Assembly: GCA_945879075.1 (NCBI GenBank) | Contig: CAMCUY010000001.1 | Span: 1 to 64,000 of the forward strand | Direction of reading: 5' to 3' | DNA from: Akkermansia muciniphila | GTDB taxonomy: Bacteria > Verrucomicrobiota > Verrucomicrobiia > Verrucomicrobiales > Akkermansiaceae | DNA: 64,000 nt | Shown: positions 7,434-15,207 of the stretch, in pieces | Numbering within the stretch: position 1 is the first letter of the stretch | Layout: every line of letters begins with the position of its first letter | The notes under the pieces: model-generated | What the model saw: the letters and a program-made list of their open reading frames with translations, nothing else | Database searches by the model: none | Told to the model about the DNA's origin: nothing | Made by a program: the position numbers and the translations under genes

Positions 7434-8918
7434 TTATATCAGATTTGCGTAGTCGAGCAGTCCTTGTTTTCCGCCTTCCCGGCCGAAGCCGGATTCCTTG
7501 TAGCCGCCGAAGGGCGAGGCGGGGTCGAATTTGTTGAACGAGTTCGCCCAGACGACGCCGGCTTTGAGCTCGGTGGACATCTTCAAAATGCGCGAGCCCT
7601 TGTCGGTCCAGACACCGGCGCTGAGGCCGTAACAGGTGTTGTTGGCTTTTTCCACGGCTTCCTCCGGCGTGCGGAAGGTGAGGATGGAGAGCACAGGCCC
7701 GAAGATTTCATCGCGGGCGATGCGGTGGCTCATGGCGACGTTGGAGAAGAGGGTGGGCGGGAAGTAGAAGCCTTTTGCCGGGAGCTTGCTGGCGGCCTGG
7801 TAGAGATCCGCGCCCTCGGCGACTCCGCAGGCGACGAGCTCGCGGATGCGGTCGAGCTGGGCTTGCGAGTTGATGGCACCGACGTCGGTGTTCTTGTCGA
7901 GCGGGTCGCCGGTGCGGAGGGATTTGAGGCGGATCTTGAGTTTGGACAGAACTTTGTCGGCGATGGATTCCTGAACGAGCAGCCGCGATCCGGCGCAGCA
8001 GACGTGGCCTTGGTTGAAGAAGATGCCGTTGATGACGCCCTCGACGGCTTGGTCGAGCGGGGCGTCTTCGAGGACGATGTTAGCCGCTTTGCCGCCGAGT
8101 TCGAGGGTGAGGCGCTTGGCGGTTCCGGCGAGCGCGCGCTGGATGGATTTGCCAACTTCGGTGGAGCCGGTGAAGGCGATCTTCGCGGCGAGCGGGTGGT
8201 TGACCACGGCGGCTCCGGTTTCGCCCGCGCCGGTGACGATGTTGACGACACCCGGTGGCAGTCCGGCATCTTGTAAAATCGAGGCGAACTTGAGTGCGGT
8301 GATGGAAGTGGTTTCCGCAGGCTTGAGGACCACGGTGTTTCCCGTGGCGAGGGCGGGGGCGAGTTTCCACGCGAGCATCAGCAGCGGGAAATTCCACGGG
8401 ATGATCTGACCAATGACGCCCAGCGGCGCGAGCGTGCGGCCCGGAGTGACGTAGCCGAGTTTGTCCGCCCAGCCGGCGTGATAGAAGAAGTGGGCGGCGG
8501 CCATCGGCACGTCGAAGTCGCGGGATTCCTTGATCGGCTTGCCGCCGTCGAGCGTCTCGGCGACGGCGAACTCGCGGGCGCGGTCCTGCAGCAGGCGGGC
8601 GATGCGGAAGAGATATTTCGCGCGCTCGGTGCCGGGGAGTTTGCTCCATGAGGTGAACGCGGTGGCGGCGGACTGATAGGCGGCATCGACATCGGCGGCT
8701 CCGGCGACGGCGATTTCCGAGAGTTTCTCCTCGTTGCGCGGGCTGATGGAGTCGAAATAGTTGCGGGTCTTGGGCGCGACGAACTTGCCGTTGATGAACA
8801 GGCCGTAGCGCGGCTCGATGAAGGCCGGCGCGGATTCCGGAGCGGGATCGTATTCCCAGAGGTCGCCGAAGAGCAGTTCTCTGGCGTCAGGGGGGATAGG
8901 GCGTTTTGGCGAAGGCAT
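7434..8918 (-). CDS. Catalytic aldehyde dehydrogenase (ALDH16 first-domain type)
   Basis: A complete 494-aa aldehyde dehydrogenase: cofactor region APLGVIGQIIPWNFPLLMLA, LKPAETTSITAL, IAFTGSTEVGKSIQ, the catalytic glutamate motif LELGGKAANIV and the catalytic cysteine in FNQGHVCCAGSRL near residue 304, then IFGPVLSILTF and SPFGGYKESGFGREGG. It oxidises an aldehyde to the acid with NAD(P)+. The gene sits 42 bp after deoC, so acetaldehyde released by the deoxyribose-phosphate aldolase is the most likely substrate (inference). It precedes a truncated ALDH-like gene, an arrangement matching a split ALDH16 protein. Confidence 0.88.
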   Translation of the reverse strand: MPSPKRPIPPDARELLFGDLWEYDPAPESAPAFIEPRYGLFINGKFVAPKTRNYFDSISPRNEEKLSEIAVAGAADVDAAYQSAATAFTSWSKLPGTERAKYLFRIARLLQDRAREFAVAETLDGGKPIKESRDFDVPMAAAHFFYHAGWADKLGYVTPGRTLAPLGVIGQIIPWNFPLLMLAWKLAPALATGNTVVLKPAETTSITALKFASILQDAGLPPGVVNIVTGAGETGAAVVNHPLAAKIAFTGSTEVGKSIQRALAGTAKRLTLELGGKAANIVLEDAPLDQAVEGVINGIFFNQGHVCCAGSRLLVQESIADKVLSKLKIRLKSLRTGDPLDKNTDVGAINSQAQLDRIRELVACGVAEGADLYQAASKLPAKGFYFPPTLFSNVAMSHRIARDEIFGPVLSILTFRTPEEAVEKANNTCYGLSAGVWTDKGSRILKMSTELKAGVVWANSFNKFDPASPFGGYKESGFGREGGKQGLLDYANLI

Positions 8919-8960
8919 GAGAATTATAATTCGTATGGGTCCTATGAGGCCTATTTCCTA

Positions 8961-9929
8961 CTAGGCTGACGAGGATTCGCTAAAGGTGTAAGGCGCTTGG
9001 TAATTGCCGGTTTTCTCCTTCACGAGCTGGCGGACGAGGTCGTTGAGCAGGGCGGAAGCACCGAAGCGGTAGCGGGTGTTGGTCAGCCACGCGTCGCCGA
9101 GGGTTTCCTTGACGGCGACGAGGAAATGCAGCGCCTGTTTGGCGGTGCGGATGCCGCCGGCGGGTTTCATGGCGATCTCGATGCCGGTGGCGAGGAAGTG
9201 GTCGCGGATGGCTTCGAGCATGACCTGGTTGTTGCCGAACGTGGCGTTGGAATTGGTCTTGCCGGTGGAGGTCTTGATGAAATCGCCGGGACGCAGGACT
9301 TGCATCGCGAGGAACGAGGCGGCGCGGATGTTGTCATAGGTTTCGAGCTCGCTGGTTTCCAAGATCACCTTGAGCGTGCGATCGCCGCAGGCTTCGAGCA
9401 CGGCGGAGATTTCGTCCTGCACGAGCTGGAGTTCCCCGGCGAGGAAGGCGCCGCGGTTGATGACCATGTCGATTTCATCCGCCCCGTCGGACACGGCGGC
9501 GCGGACTTCCGCGAGGCGGGTTTTGAGCGGTGCCTGGCCTGAGGGAAACGCGGTGGCGACGGAGGCGATCCTGACCGGCGTGCCTCGCAGATGTTTCGCC
9601 GCGTATTTCACCATCGACGGATAGACGCAGACGGCGGCGGTCGGCGGGATGTCCGTATCGTCGTGCGGGCGGAGGGCTTTCTGGCAGAGCGAGGCGACTT
9701 TTCCGGGAGTGTCCTTGCCTTCGAGCGTGGTCAAATCGACCATCGTCGTCGCGAGTTTGAGGCCGAAAACCTTGGCGTGTTTCTTGATGCTGCGGGTGGC
9801 GTATTTGGCCACGCGCTCGTCGATGCCCACTTGATCGACCGTTCCGACGTCGTTGAGGAGGTGTCGGAGGGCTTGTGAAATCGGCGTGGCCATTGGCTGG
9901 AGGCTCATGGGAAGGGGGCGGTCTGCCAA
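8961..9929 (-). CDS. deoC: Deoxyribose-phosphate aldolase (long form)
   Basis: DeoC splits 2-deoxyribose-5-phosphate into glyceraldehyde-3-phosphate and acetaldehyde. The TIM-barrel landmarks are present: TTMVDLTTLEGKDT, VCVYPSMVKYAA, EIDMVINRGAFLAG, the Schiff-base lysine in DFIKTSTGKTNSNATFGN, and EIAMKPAGGIRTAKQAL. At 322 aa it belongs to the longer type shared with animals rather than the 220-250 aa bacterial form. The start is uncertain: ATGs exist at 9929, 9908 and 9893. It heads an operon with two aldehyde dehydrogenase-like genes, fitting salvage of DNA-derived deoxyribose to acetate. Confidence 0.92.
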   Translation of the reverse strand: MADRPLPMSLQPMATPISQALRHLLNDVGTVDQVGIDERVAKYATRSIKKHAKVFGLKLATTMVDLTTLEGKDTPGKVASLCQKALRPHDDTDIPPTAAVCVYPSMVKYAAKHLRGTPVRIASVATAFPSGQAPLKTRLAEVRAAVSDGADEIDMVINRGAFLAGELQLVQDEISAVLEACGDRTLKVILETSELETYDNIRAASFLAMQVLRPGDFIKTSTGKTNSNATFGNNQVMLEAIRDHFLATGIEIAMKPAGGIRTAKQALHFLVAVKETLGDAWLTNTRYRFGASALLNDLVRQLVKEKTGNYQAPYTFSESSSA

Positions 9930-10018
9930 GTTTCAAGTGAGACGCGGGGCGAAAATGCCTTGGCGAACCCACGTGAATGCCCTATCGGTGGGGCTCGATT
10001 TTTAATCCCCAAACAGCC

Positions 10019-10441
10019 ATGTTCAAAGAATTCAAAGAATTTGCCCTCAAAGGAAACCTCATCGACATGGCCGTGGCCTTTGTCATGGGAGCCGCATTCA
10101 CCAAGCTTTCCACCGCATTCATCGAGGACCTGATCATGCCGCTGATCGGCAAGATTTCGGGCGGCATGGATTACACGAACAAGTTCATCGAGCTCGGCGG
10201 AAACATCACCGCCACGAATCTCATTGAGGCGAAAAAGCAGGGGGCGGTGTTCGCTTACGGGAATTTCATCACCATCGGGATCAACTTCGTCATCGTGGCG
10301 TTCGTGATGTTTTTGGTGGTGAAGGCGATCAACAAAGCCAAGGCACTGACGGAAAAACAAGCGGCCGCGGCGGCTCCCGAGCCGAGCGCTCAGGAAAAAC
10401 TTCTCACCGAGATCCGCGATTTGCTCAAGCAGAAGGCTTGA
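10019..10441 (+). CDS. mscL: Large-conductance mechanosensitive channel
   Basis: MscL is a homopentameric inner-membrane valve that opens under osmotic downshock. The N-terminal helix and first membrane segment MFKEFKEFALKGNLIDMAVA are typical, followed by FVMGAAFTKLSTAFIEDLIM, a periplasmic loop, the second membrane segment (FITIGINFVIVAFVMFLVV) and a cytoplasmic helix ending EKLLTEIRDLLKQ. The start is the ATG at 10019 because homologues begin MxxEFKEFAxKGN; the track start adds 14 residues. It converges on the Fe-S protein gene with only 2 bp between stops. Confidence 0.95.
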   Translation: MFKEFKEFALKGNLIDMAVAFVMGAAFTKLSTAFIEDLIMPLIGKISGGMDYTNKFIELGGNITATNLIEAKKQGAVFAYGNFITIGINFVIVAFVMFLVVKAINKAKALTEKQAAAAAPEPSAQEKLLTEIRDLLKQKA

Positions 10442-10443
10442 GA

Positions 10444-11118
10444 TCAGGCTCCGGCGGCTTTCGCCTCAAACTCGGCTTTTGCCGCTTTCCGGCACTCGGC
10501 GACGAAGTGGTTGCACGCTTCGCGGCAGAGCAGGGGAATCGCCTCGGATGCCGGCAGGTCGCCGGGGATGCCGTTGAAGCGGCTCGCCTCGCTGTCGTCG
10601 AGCGGGGTGTTTGCATCGAGCCGCCACAGGATTTTCTTGGCGCACTGGTGGGCGGGTCCGCAGATTTCCTGGACGAGTTTCTGCGCTCCGGCGTCGCTGA
10701 TCGAGCGGGCGAACCGATACATCCCGGTCTGGCGGTTGAGCTTGTCGCGCAGGGTTTCGATTTCCAGGATGCCGCCTTGCTGGGCGATGAACAGGCCGAC
10801 GCAGGCCGGATAGATTTGGTCGAGCGCGAGCAGGAGGTCCTTCTCGTTTGCCAGCGCCATCACCCAGCCGCGCTTGAGATTCGTCTGGCCTTTGGTGAAG
10901 CGATAGGTCCCGTCCTCGGCGTAAGTCGATAGGTCGCGGGCGTCGGCCGGGCCTGCGTGGACTTGCAATCCGCCGAAGTCCGGCTCGGTGGGATGCGCGG
11001 CGTCCGCCATGTGGCAAATCACGTGGGGAAAGCCGTGAATGTCGGTTAGTATCTCAAGTTCGCCGATGCGGTGAATGCCGGATCGGAGCAAATCGCGGAG
11101 CTGGATTGCGAGGGACAT
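10444..11118 (-). CDS. DR2241-like 4Fe-4S protein
   Basis: This 224-aa protein resembles the C-terminal part of Deinococcus DR2241, in which a CbiX-like chelatase is joined to an iron-sulfur domain. Cysteines occur in the right style: YPACVGLF, EICGPAHQCAKKILWRLD and LCREACNHFVAECRKA, enough to hold a 4Fe-4S cluster. Here the domain is a separate gene directly downstream (22 bp) of a CbiX-like gene in the same direction, so the two products probably work as one unit. The role in tetrapyrrole metabolism is inferred from that pairing and is not proven for the family. Confidence 0.7.
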   Translation of the reverse strand: MSLAIQLRDLLRSGIHRIGELEILTDIHGFPHVICHMADAAHPTEPDFGGLQVHAGPADARDLSTYAEDGTYRFTKGQTNLKRGWVMALANEKDLLLALDQIYPACVGLFIAQQGGILEIETLRDKLNRQTGMYRFARSISDAGAQKLVQEICGPAHQCAKKILWRLDANTPLDDSEASRFNGIPGDLPASEAIPLLCREACNHFVAECRKAAKAEFEAKAAGA

Positions 11119-11140
11119 GTGCGGAATGGGGTGAGATTGG

Positions 11141-11959
11141 TCAGAGCGATTTGTGAATTTTATCGAAATCCGAAATCTGGTCGAGGATCACGTCCGCCAG
11201 CAGCCTTTCGGTGCCGATGGCGGAGGTGTAGTAAAGCGTCTTCCCGCGGAGGTGGTGGGGGTTGTGGCGGAAGACCTCGCGCTGGCTGGCGGCCGCTCCG
11301 ACTTCGTCTTCCATGCCCAGAAGCACCGGAATATCCTGATAGGAATGGAGTCCGTCCGAGATGAAAAACGGCACGACGACCACGTTCGGGGTGTCCGACA
11401 TTTTGTCCCACTCGGCGATGAACGGCGGCTCTTCCATGTAGGCGTCGAGCACGGCGGCATAACCGGCACCCGAGGCGGCGATCAGGTCGACCTGGTCGCG
11501 GATGGCCTTGGTGGAGTTCTGGTTCAGGCCGGTGCCGTGACCGGTGATGATCAGCGTGGTGGTGGCGGGAGCTATCCCGGTGGCGACCTCCCTGGCGCGC
11601 CTCAGGATCAGGTCGGTCATCGAGCGGTGGACGCCGACTGGCAGGCAGTAATGGAAGGTTTTCCCGCGGACGACGGTGGTCGGGCCGGTGAGCTGGAGTT
11701 CGCGGGGAATGACGTCCTGGGTGAAATAGCCTTCGCTGATGAAATCGGGGACCACGTAGATTTCATCCGAATCGATCATGTAAATCGCCTCGCGCATCGA
11801 CGGCTCTTCCTTCCAGAAGCAGCAATGGACCTCGGCGAACAGGCCGCGGCTGCGGATTTCTTCGGCGTGCTCGAAGTAGGGCGTCGAGGAGTCCGGATTC
11901 TCGGTGGAACCGTGACCGACGATGAGAAGGGCGCTGGTTGGCTTGGGCGCGATGGGCAT
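11141..11959 (-). CDS. CbiX-like sirohydrochlorin chelatase family protein
   Basis: Two CbiX-type halves are visible: an N-terminal LLIVGHGSTENPDSSTPYFE and a second LIITGHGTGLNQNSTKAI, each with the HG motif that opens the class II chelatase fold, plus VVVPFFISDGLHSYQDIP near the C terminus. The family inserts cobalt, nickel or iron into sirohydrochlorin in B12 or siroheme-type pathways. The ATG at 11959 (MPIAPKPTSALLIVGHG) is chosen because the track start adds 38 residues without family features. The partner gene downstream is a DR2241-like Fe-S protein. The metal and the product cannot be decided from sequence; no other cobalamin genes are present. Confidence 0.75.
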   Translation of the reverse strand: MPIAPKPTSALLIVGHGSTENPDSSTPYFEHAEEIRSRGLFAEVHCCFWKEEPSMREAIYMIDSDEIYVVPDFISEGYFTQDVIPRELQLTGPTTVVRGKTFHYCLPVGVHRSMTDLILRRAREVATGIAPATTTLIITGHGTGLNQNSTKAIRDQVDLIAASGAGYAAVLDAYMEEPPFIAEWDKMSDTPNVVVVPFFISDGLHSYQDIPVLLGMEDEVGAAASQREVFRHNPHHLRGKTLYYTSAIGTERLLADVILDQISDFDKIHKSL

Positions 11960-12090
11960 ATGGGGAAGTTGGCGAGACTTGGCCGGAATGCAAGGCAGGG
12001 AAAGTAGCTGGTATTTCGGACGGGGCCAACGCGATGAGTGAGGCTTGAAATAAACCGCGCTATCGGCTCGCAAGTTTGTCAGGGTCGCCG

Positions 12091-12219
12091 ATCGGTCGTT
12101 ATGCGGCGCAGTTCATCGGGGACGGCTCGACGATCCAGGCGGGTCTCGGAAACAACCCGGAAGTGGCGTTCATCGTCCATGAGGGGACCCGACACTTGGG
12201 AATCGGCCACAACCCGTAG
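12091..12219 (+). pseudogene. Remnant of an acetyl-CoA hydrolase/CoA-transferase family gene
   Basis: One frame reads IGRYAAQFIGDGSTIQAG, LGNNPEVAFIVHEGTRHL, GIGHNP, stop. It resembles the IGxYxAxLIxDGxTLQxGIGxIPDAV segment of acetyl-CoA hydrolases and 4-hydroxybutyrate CoA-transferases. Only about 42 codons remain, without start or the catalytic glutamate region, so it is a dead fragment. It is one of two gene scraps in the otherwise empty 12.0-12.7 kb interval and lies just before a long hairpin. Confidence 0.55.
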
Positions 12220-12244
12220 AAACCCGGCCTCCCCGGCCACGTCT

Positions 12245-12292
12245 ATCACGCTCCCGAGTAACACTTACAAAAGTGTTACTCGGGAACGTGAT
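12245..12292. repeat. Near-perfect 22-bp inverted repeat (hairpin)
   Basis: ATCACGCTCCCGAGTAACACTT (12245-12266) and AAGTGTTACTCGGGAACGTGAT (12271-12292) are reverse complements except for one position, with a 4-nt ACAA loop. The hairpin separates the CoA-transferase remnant from the broken BrkB gene, and the BrkB reading frame runs into it and stops inside (TAA). It could be a terminator for both sides or a small palindromic mobile element; no second copy was noticed in the window. Confidence 0.7.
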
Positions 12293-12696
12293 CCGTCATC
12301 GCCTGCCGGATGAATTTCCTCCAGGTGGGCGGGCGGTTGAAAATGATGGCGATGGCGTTCTCCATGACGCGGAAGGTGAGTGAGCTGAAGACGACCAGCG
12401 AGATGCCGCCGACCCAGCCGATCAGCCCGCAGTGCGCAGGAAGCCGGTTAGCACCTCGGTGAGGGTGGGGGCGAATCCCGGGGCGAGGAGGGAGACTTCC
12501 GCGGTGATGGTTTCCATCAGCAGTGTCTCGTCGATGAAGTGCGAGAAGATGACCATGAGCACGGCCGAGAGGGGAATCAGCGAGAGCACATGTTATAGGC
12601 GACGGCGGCGGTGAGCAGCAGGCCGTGCTTGCGCAGGAAAAGGTCGCGCAGCACTCGGCTGGCGAACCGAAGGGTTTTCGGTAGTCGTCTTTCCAT
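12293..12696 (-). pseudogene. Broken YihY/BrkB-family membrane protein gene
   Basis: From ATG 12696 the frame reads MERRLPKTLRFASRVLRDLF, LRKHGLLLTAAVAYNM, then continues only after a frame change as LSLIPLSAVLMVIFSHFIDE, TLLMETITAEVSLLAPGF and TEVLTGFLRT, and after a second frame change as GLIGWVGGISLVVFSSLTF, RVMENAIAIIFNRPP. These are the N-terminal half and first membrane segments of the YihY/virulence factor BrkB family of inner-membrane proteins. Two frameshifts and loss of the C-terminal half at the hairpin make it a pseudogene. Bases 12290-12750 hold nothing else recognisable. Confidence 0.72.
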
Positions 12697-12749
12697 CCGG
12701 GTTGAGCTTGAACCGGGTCCCCGGCCGGGGCAAATACAAATCAGCCGGG

Positions 12750-13958
12750 CTACAGATGGAGCGAGCGGTCGATCAGGGTGAGGAAGTCCGCGCGGTCGGC
12801 GGCGAGGGTGGTGGAGGCGATTTCCCGGGCAAGCGCGGCGACGATTTCGGCGTCGATCACGCCATTCTGTCCGCCGGCAAGCCACTCGGCGTAGGTGCAG
12901 ACGAGCGCGGCGAAGCGGGCGTCGTCGGAGGGTTCGGCGTCGTTTTTGCGGACGAGGGCAATGGCGGGCGCGGACTTGTCGTCGGTGGACCATTCGAGCG
13001 AGCCGAAGTTGCCAGCTGGGGCGGACGGCTCGATCACGAGGGCGAGGGTGGTGACGGCATTTGCGGGCAGCGTGGCGGGCAGGCTTCCGGGTGTCCGGCC
13101 TTCGATGGGATGAAAGCCGAGGAGCCGGCAGCGGAAGATGTTAGCTGAATCTGGGTGGAAGGTGATTTTGATCTCGTGGTCCATTTGGTCGTTTCCGCGG
13201 ATGGAGATGAGGAGCAGAATGGCGGAGGGCTTCCACGGGCAGGGGATCATTTCGGTGGAAAGGGTGGCGATGGGGCGGGGGACGCCGTTGGAGCGTTCGT
13301 CCGGATGCCAGGTGCCGGCAGGGCCGCGGGCGATGGCGGTGACTCCTTGCAGGCGGAGGGGGAAGTTGTTGAGGATTTCCTCAAGGCGCACGTCTTGAGG
13401 AGCCGGGAGTTGGCGGTCTTGATGAATCGATTTGGAAATCGCGGCGAGATTGGCTTTTGCGGATGCGACCGGCAGGTCGAGAGTAGGGAAACCCTCAGCG
13501 CTGTCTGGCAGAAACCAAGCGGGAGGGGCCGGGGCGGAGGGCGCGACAGGGGCCGGGGCCGGGGCTTGCGCGGTTTTCTGCGAGGGTGATGGGTCGCTGG
13601 TGATCGGAAGCGGCTTGTCCGCAGGCATGCGAAGCAGGATGAAAGTGGCCAGGGCGAGGACGGCGGCCGTGGCGGCGGGAATGAGCCAGGCTTGCAGCGA
13701 GGCGAACGGGATAAGCTTCGCGGCGGAGTCCGCCCGATGGGCGCTGCGGCGGATGTTGTCGCGCTGCTGCGGCAGCAGTTTGTGGGTTGGCTGGACCAGT
13801 CTTTTGGTTAGGAGGCGCTGGAGGTCTTTCATTTCCGCGACCTTCGCTTGGAGCGCGGGATCGGCAGCCACGGCGAGCTCGACGGCGGCGGCGTCTTCAG
13901 GCCCGAGCTCGCCCAGGACGTAGGCGGTGAGACGGGGATCTTCGGGGTGGAGTTGCAT
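12750..13958 (-). CDS. Membrane-anchored anti-sigma-like protein with YfbK-type flanking domains but no vWA domain
   Basis: The N terminus (HPEDPRLTAYVLGELGPEDA, then AVAADPALQAKVAEMKDLQ) is of the anti-sigma type common in Verrucomicrobiota, followed by one membrane segment (AWLIPAATAAVLALATFILL) and a Pro/Ala-rich linker. Near residue 190 comes VRLEEILNNFPLRL, the start of the domain preceding the vWA module in YfbK proteins, then CPWKPSAILLLISIRG. Here the sequence jumps directly to a YfbK C-terminal-like part (ITFHPDSANIFRCRLLGFH, LPANAVTTLALVIEP). The entire vWA domain with its metal site is absent. It lies 14 bp after an ECF sigma gene, so it probably holds that sigma factor at the membrane (inference). 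Confidence 0.65.
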   Translation of the reverse strand: MQLHPEDPRLTAYVLGELGPEDAAAVELAVAADPALQAKVAEMKDLQRLLTKRLVQPTHKLLPQQRDNIRRSAHRADSAAKLIPFASLQAWLIPAATAAVLALATFILLRMPADKPLPITSDPSPSQKTAQAPAPAPVAPSAPAPPAWFLPDSAEGFPTLDLPVASAKANLAAISKSIHQDRQLPAPQDVRLEEILNNFPLRLQGVTAIARGPAGTWHPDERSNGVPRPIATLSTEMIPCPWKPSAILLLISIRGNDQMDHEIKITFHPDSANIFRCRLLGFHPIEGRTPGSLPATLPANAVTTLALVIEPSAPAGNFGSLEWSTDDKSAPAIALVRKNDAEPSDDARFAALVCTYAEWLAGGQNGVIDAEIVAALAREIASTTLAADRADFLTLIDRSLHL

Positions 13959-13972
13959 GGGGATGGTTGGTT

Positions 13973-14554
13973 TTAGAAACGGACGTCGTCCGGCAGGATT
14001 TCCCTCAGGCGTTTGAGGCCGGTGTGAATGAGGAATCCGACGTTGCCAGAGCGGAGGCCGGTGATTTCCTGGATTTCCTGATAGCTGAGTCCTTGTTGGA
14101 ATTTGAGGAGGATGACTTCGCGTTGGTTGGGGTTCAGGCGGTCGAGATAGATTTTAAGCCGGGAGGAAATTTCCTTCCGGTCGGCCTGTGCATCAGGCTG
14201 GAGGTCGGGGCCGGCGATGTTCCGCCATTGGAGGTCTTCGAGTGGTTGGATGCGTTGGTTCTTTCGAAGGACGTCGAGGGCGCGGTTCCGGCAGACGGTG
14301 AAGAGCCAGGATTTGAGACCGTGCCGGACCTTGGGGATGTCCTGCTGGCAGAGCCGGATGAAGGTGTCTTGGACCACGTCGCGGGCGAGGTCGAGATCGT
14401 TGAGAATGGAGGAGGCATAGCCGATGAGCGGGGATTCGTAATCCGCCATCGCTTGGCCGATGAACTTTTCCCAGATGAGCGGGCAAGTTGGATTCCCGGT
14501 ATCAACGGACGCGACCGACGGGACATTAGGAAAATTTTCCGAAGCTTCCGGCAT
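13973..14554 (-). CDS. ECF-type RNA polymerase sigma factor
   Basis: A 193-aa sigma-70 family protein with region 2 (ILNDLDLARDVVQDTFIRLC, then SWLFTVCRNRALDVLRK) and region 4 (LNPNQREVILLKFQQGLSYQ, EIQEITGLRSGNVGFLIHTG, LKRLREIL). Regions 1 and 3 are absent, as in ECF factors. The start codon follows the rex stop by one base, so it is translationally close to rex, and the anti-sigma-like gene follows 14 bp later. Its position at the end of a pyruvate dehydrogenase/rex run hints at a link between redox state and an envelope or stress response, which is inference only. Confidence 0.88.
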   Translation of the reverse strand: MPEASENFPNVPSVASVDTGNPTCPLIWEKFIGQAMADYESPLIGYASSILNDLDLARDVVQDTFIRLCQQDIPKVRHGLKSWLFTVCRNRALDVLRKNQRIQPLEDLQWRNIAGPDLQPDAQADRKEISSRLKIYLDRLNPNQREVILLKFQQGLSYQEIQEITGLRSGNVGFLIHTGLKRLREILPDDVRF

Positions 14555-14555
14555 G

Positions 14556-15194
14556 TCAGCGGATGAAATAGCTGAGATGCTCGAGTTCGAGCGCGAGATC
14601 GACGTTGTTGACGGTGATCTCCGGCGGGACTTCGAGCATGATCGGTGAGAAATTCAGCACGCCTTGGATGCCGGCGGCGACGAGGCGGTTGACAACCGCT
14701 TGGGCGAACTCAACGGGCACGCAGAGGATGGCGAGTTTGACGGAATTTCCTGAAATGAATGTTTCCAAGTCCGAGTCGGGGAAGACCGGGATGATGACGC
14801 CGCGGGCGACGGCCGCCGCGGGATTCGCATCGAACGCGGCGATGACCTCGAAGCCTTCCTTTTCAAACCCGTGGTAACGGAGCAGCGCGGAGCCGAGATT
14901 GCCCGCGCCGACGAGGATGACGGGCTGCAGGTGCTCGCGGCCGAGCGTTTCGCGGATGATCGTGGAAAGAGTATCGACGGGGTAGCCGAGGCCGCGCGTG
15001 CCGAATTGTCCGAGGTAGGCGAGGTCCTTGCGGAGCTGCGCGGGCTTCACCCCGGCCGCGCGGGCGAGGGTGGTGGAGCTGACGGTTTCCACGCCGTTGT
15101 CGTGCAGCTTCTGCAGGCAGCGATGATAGATCGAGAGCCGGTAGATCGCCTTTTTCGGGATGTCGATCCTGGCGGCTTTGTCGGGGGCTTCCAC
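14556..15194 (-). CDS. rex: Redox-sensing transcriptional repressor Rex
   Basis: Rex senses the NADH/NAD+ ratio and represses fermentation and respiration genes when NADH is low. The winged-helix part is seen in YRLSIYHRCLQKLHDNGVET, SSTTLARAAGVKPAQLRKDL, YLGQFGTRGLGYPV, followed by the Rossmann domain ILVGAGNLGSALLRYHGF, FDANP and VNFSPIMLEVP. I propose the GTG at 15194 as start (VEAPDKAARIDIPKKAIYRL): it begins 13 nt after the E2 stop and gives a normal 212-aa Rex, whereas the track start overlaps E2 heavily. It is probably cotranscribed with the dehydrogenase complex genes. Confidence 0.9.
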   Translation of the reverse strand: MEAPDKAARIDIPKKAIYRLSIYHRCLQKLHDNGVETVSSTTLARAAGVKPAQLRKDLAYLGQFGTRGLGYPVDTLSTIIRETLGREHLQPVILVGAGNLGSALLRYHGFEKEGFEVIAAFDANPAAAVARGVIIPVFPDSDLETFISGNSVKLAILCVPVEFAQAVVNRLVAAGIQGVLNFSPIMLEVPPEITVNNVDLALELEHLSYFIR

Positions 15195-15207
15195 GGCGGG
15201 ATGTTGG

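Noticed and set aside
11153-12007. 284-aa plus-strand ORF opposite the CbiX-like gene
   Set aside because: Antisense shadow; the minus-strand frame shows the chelatase HG motifs.
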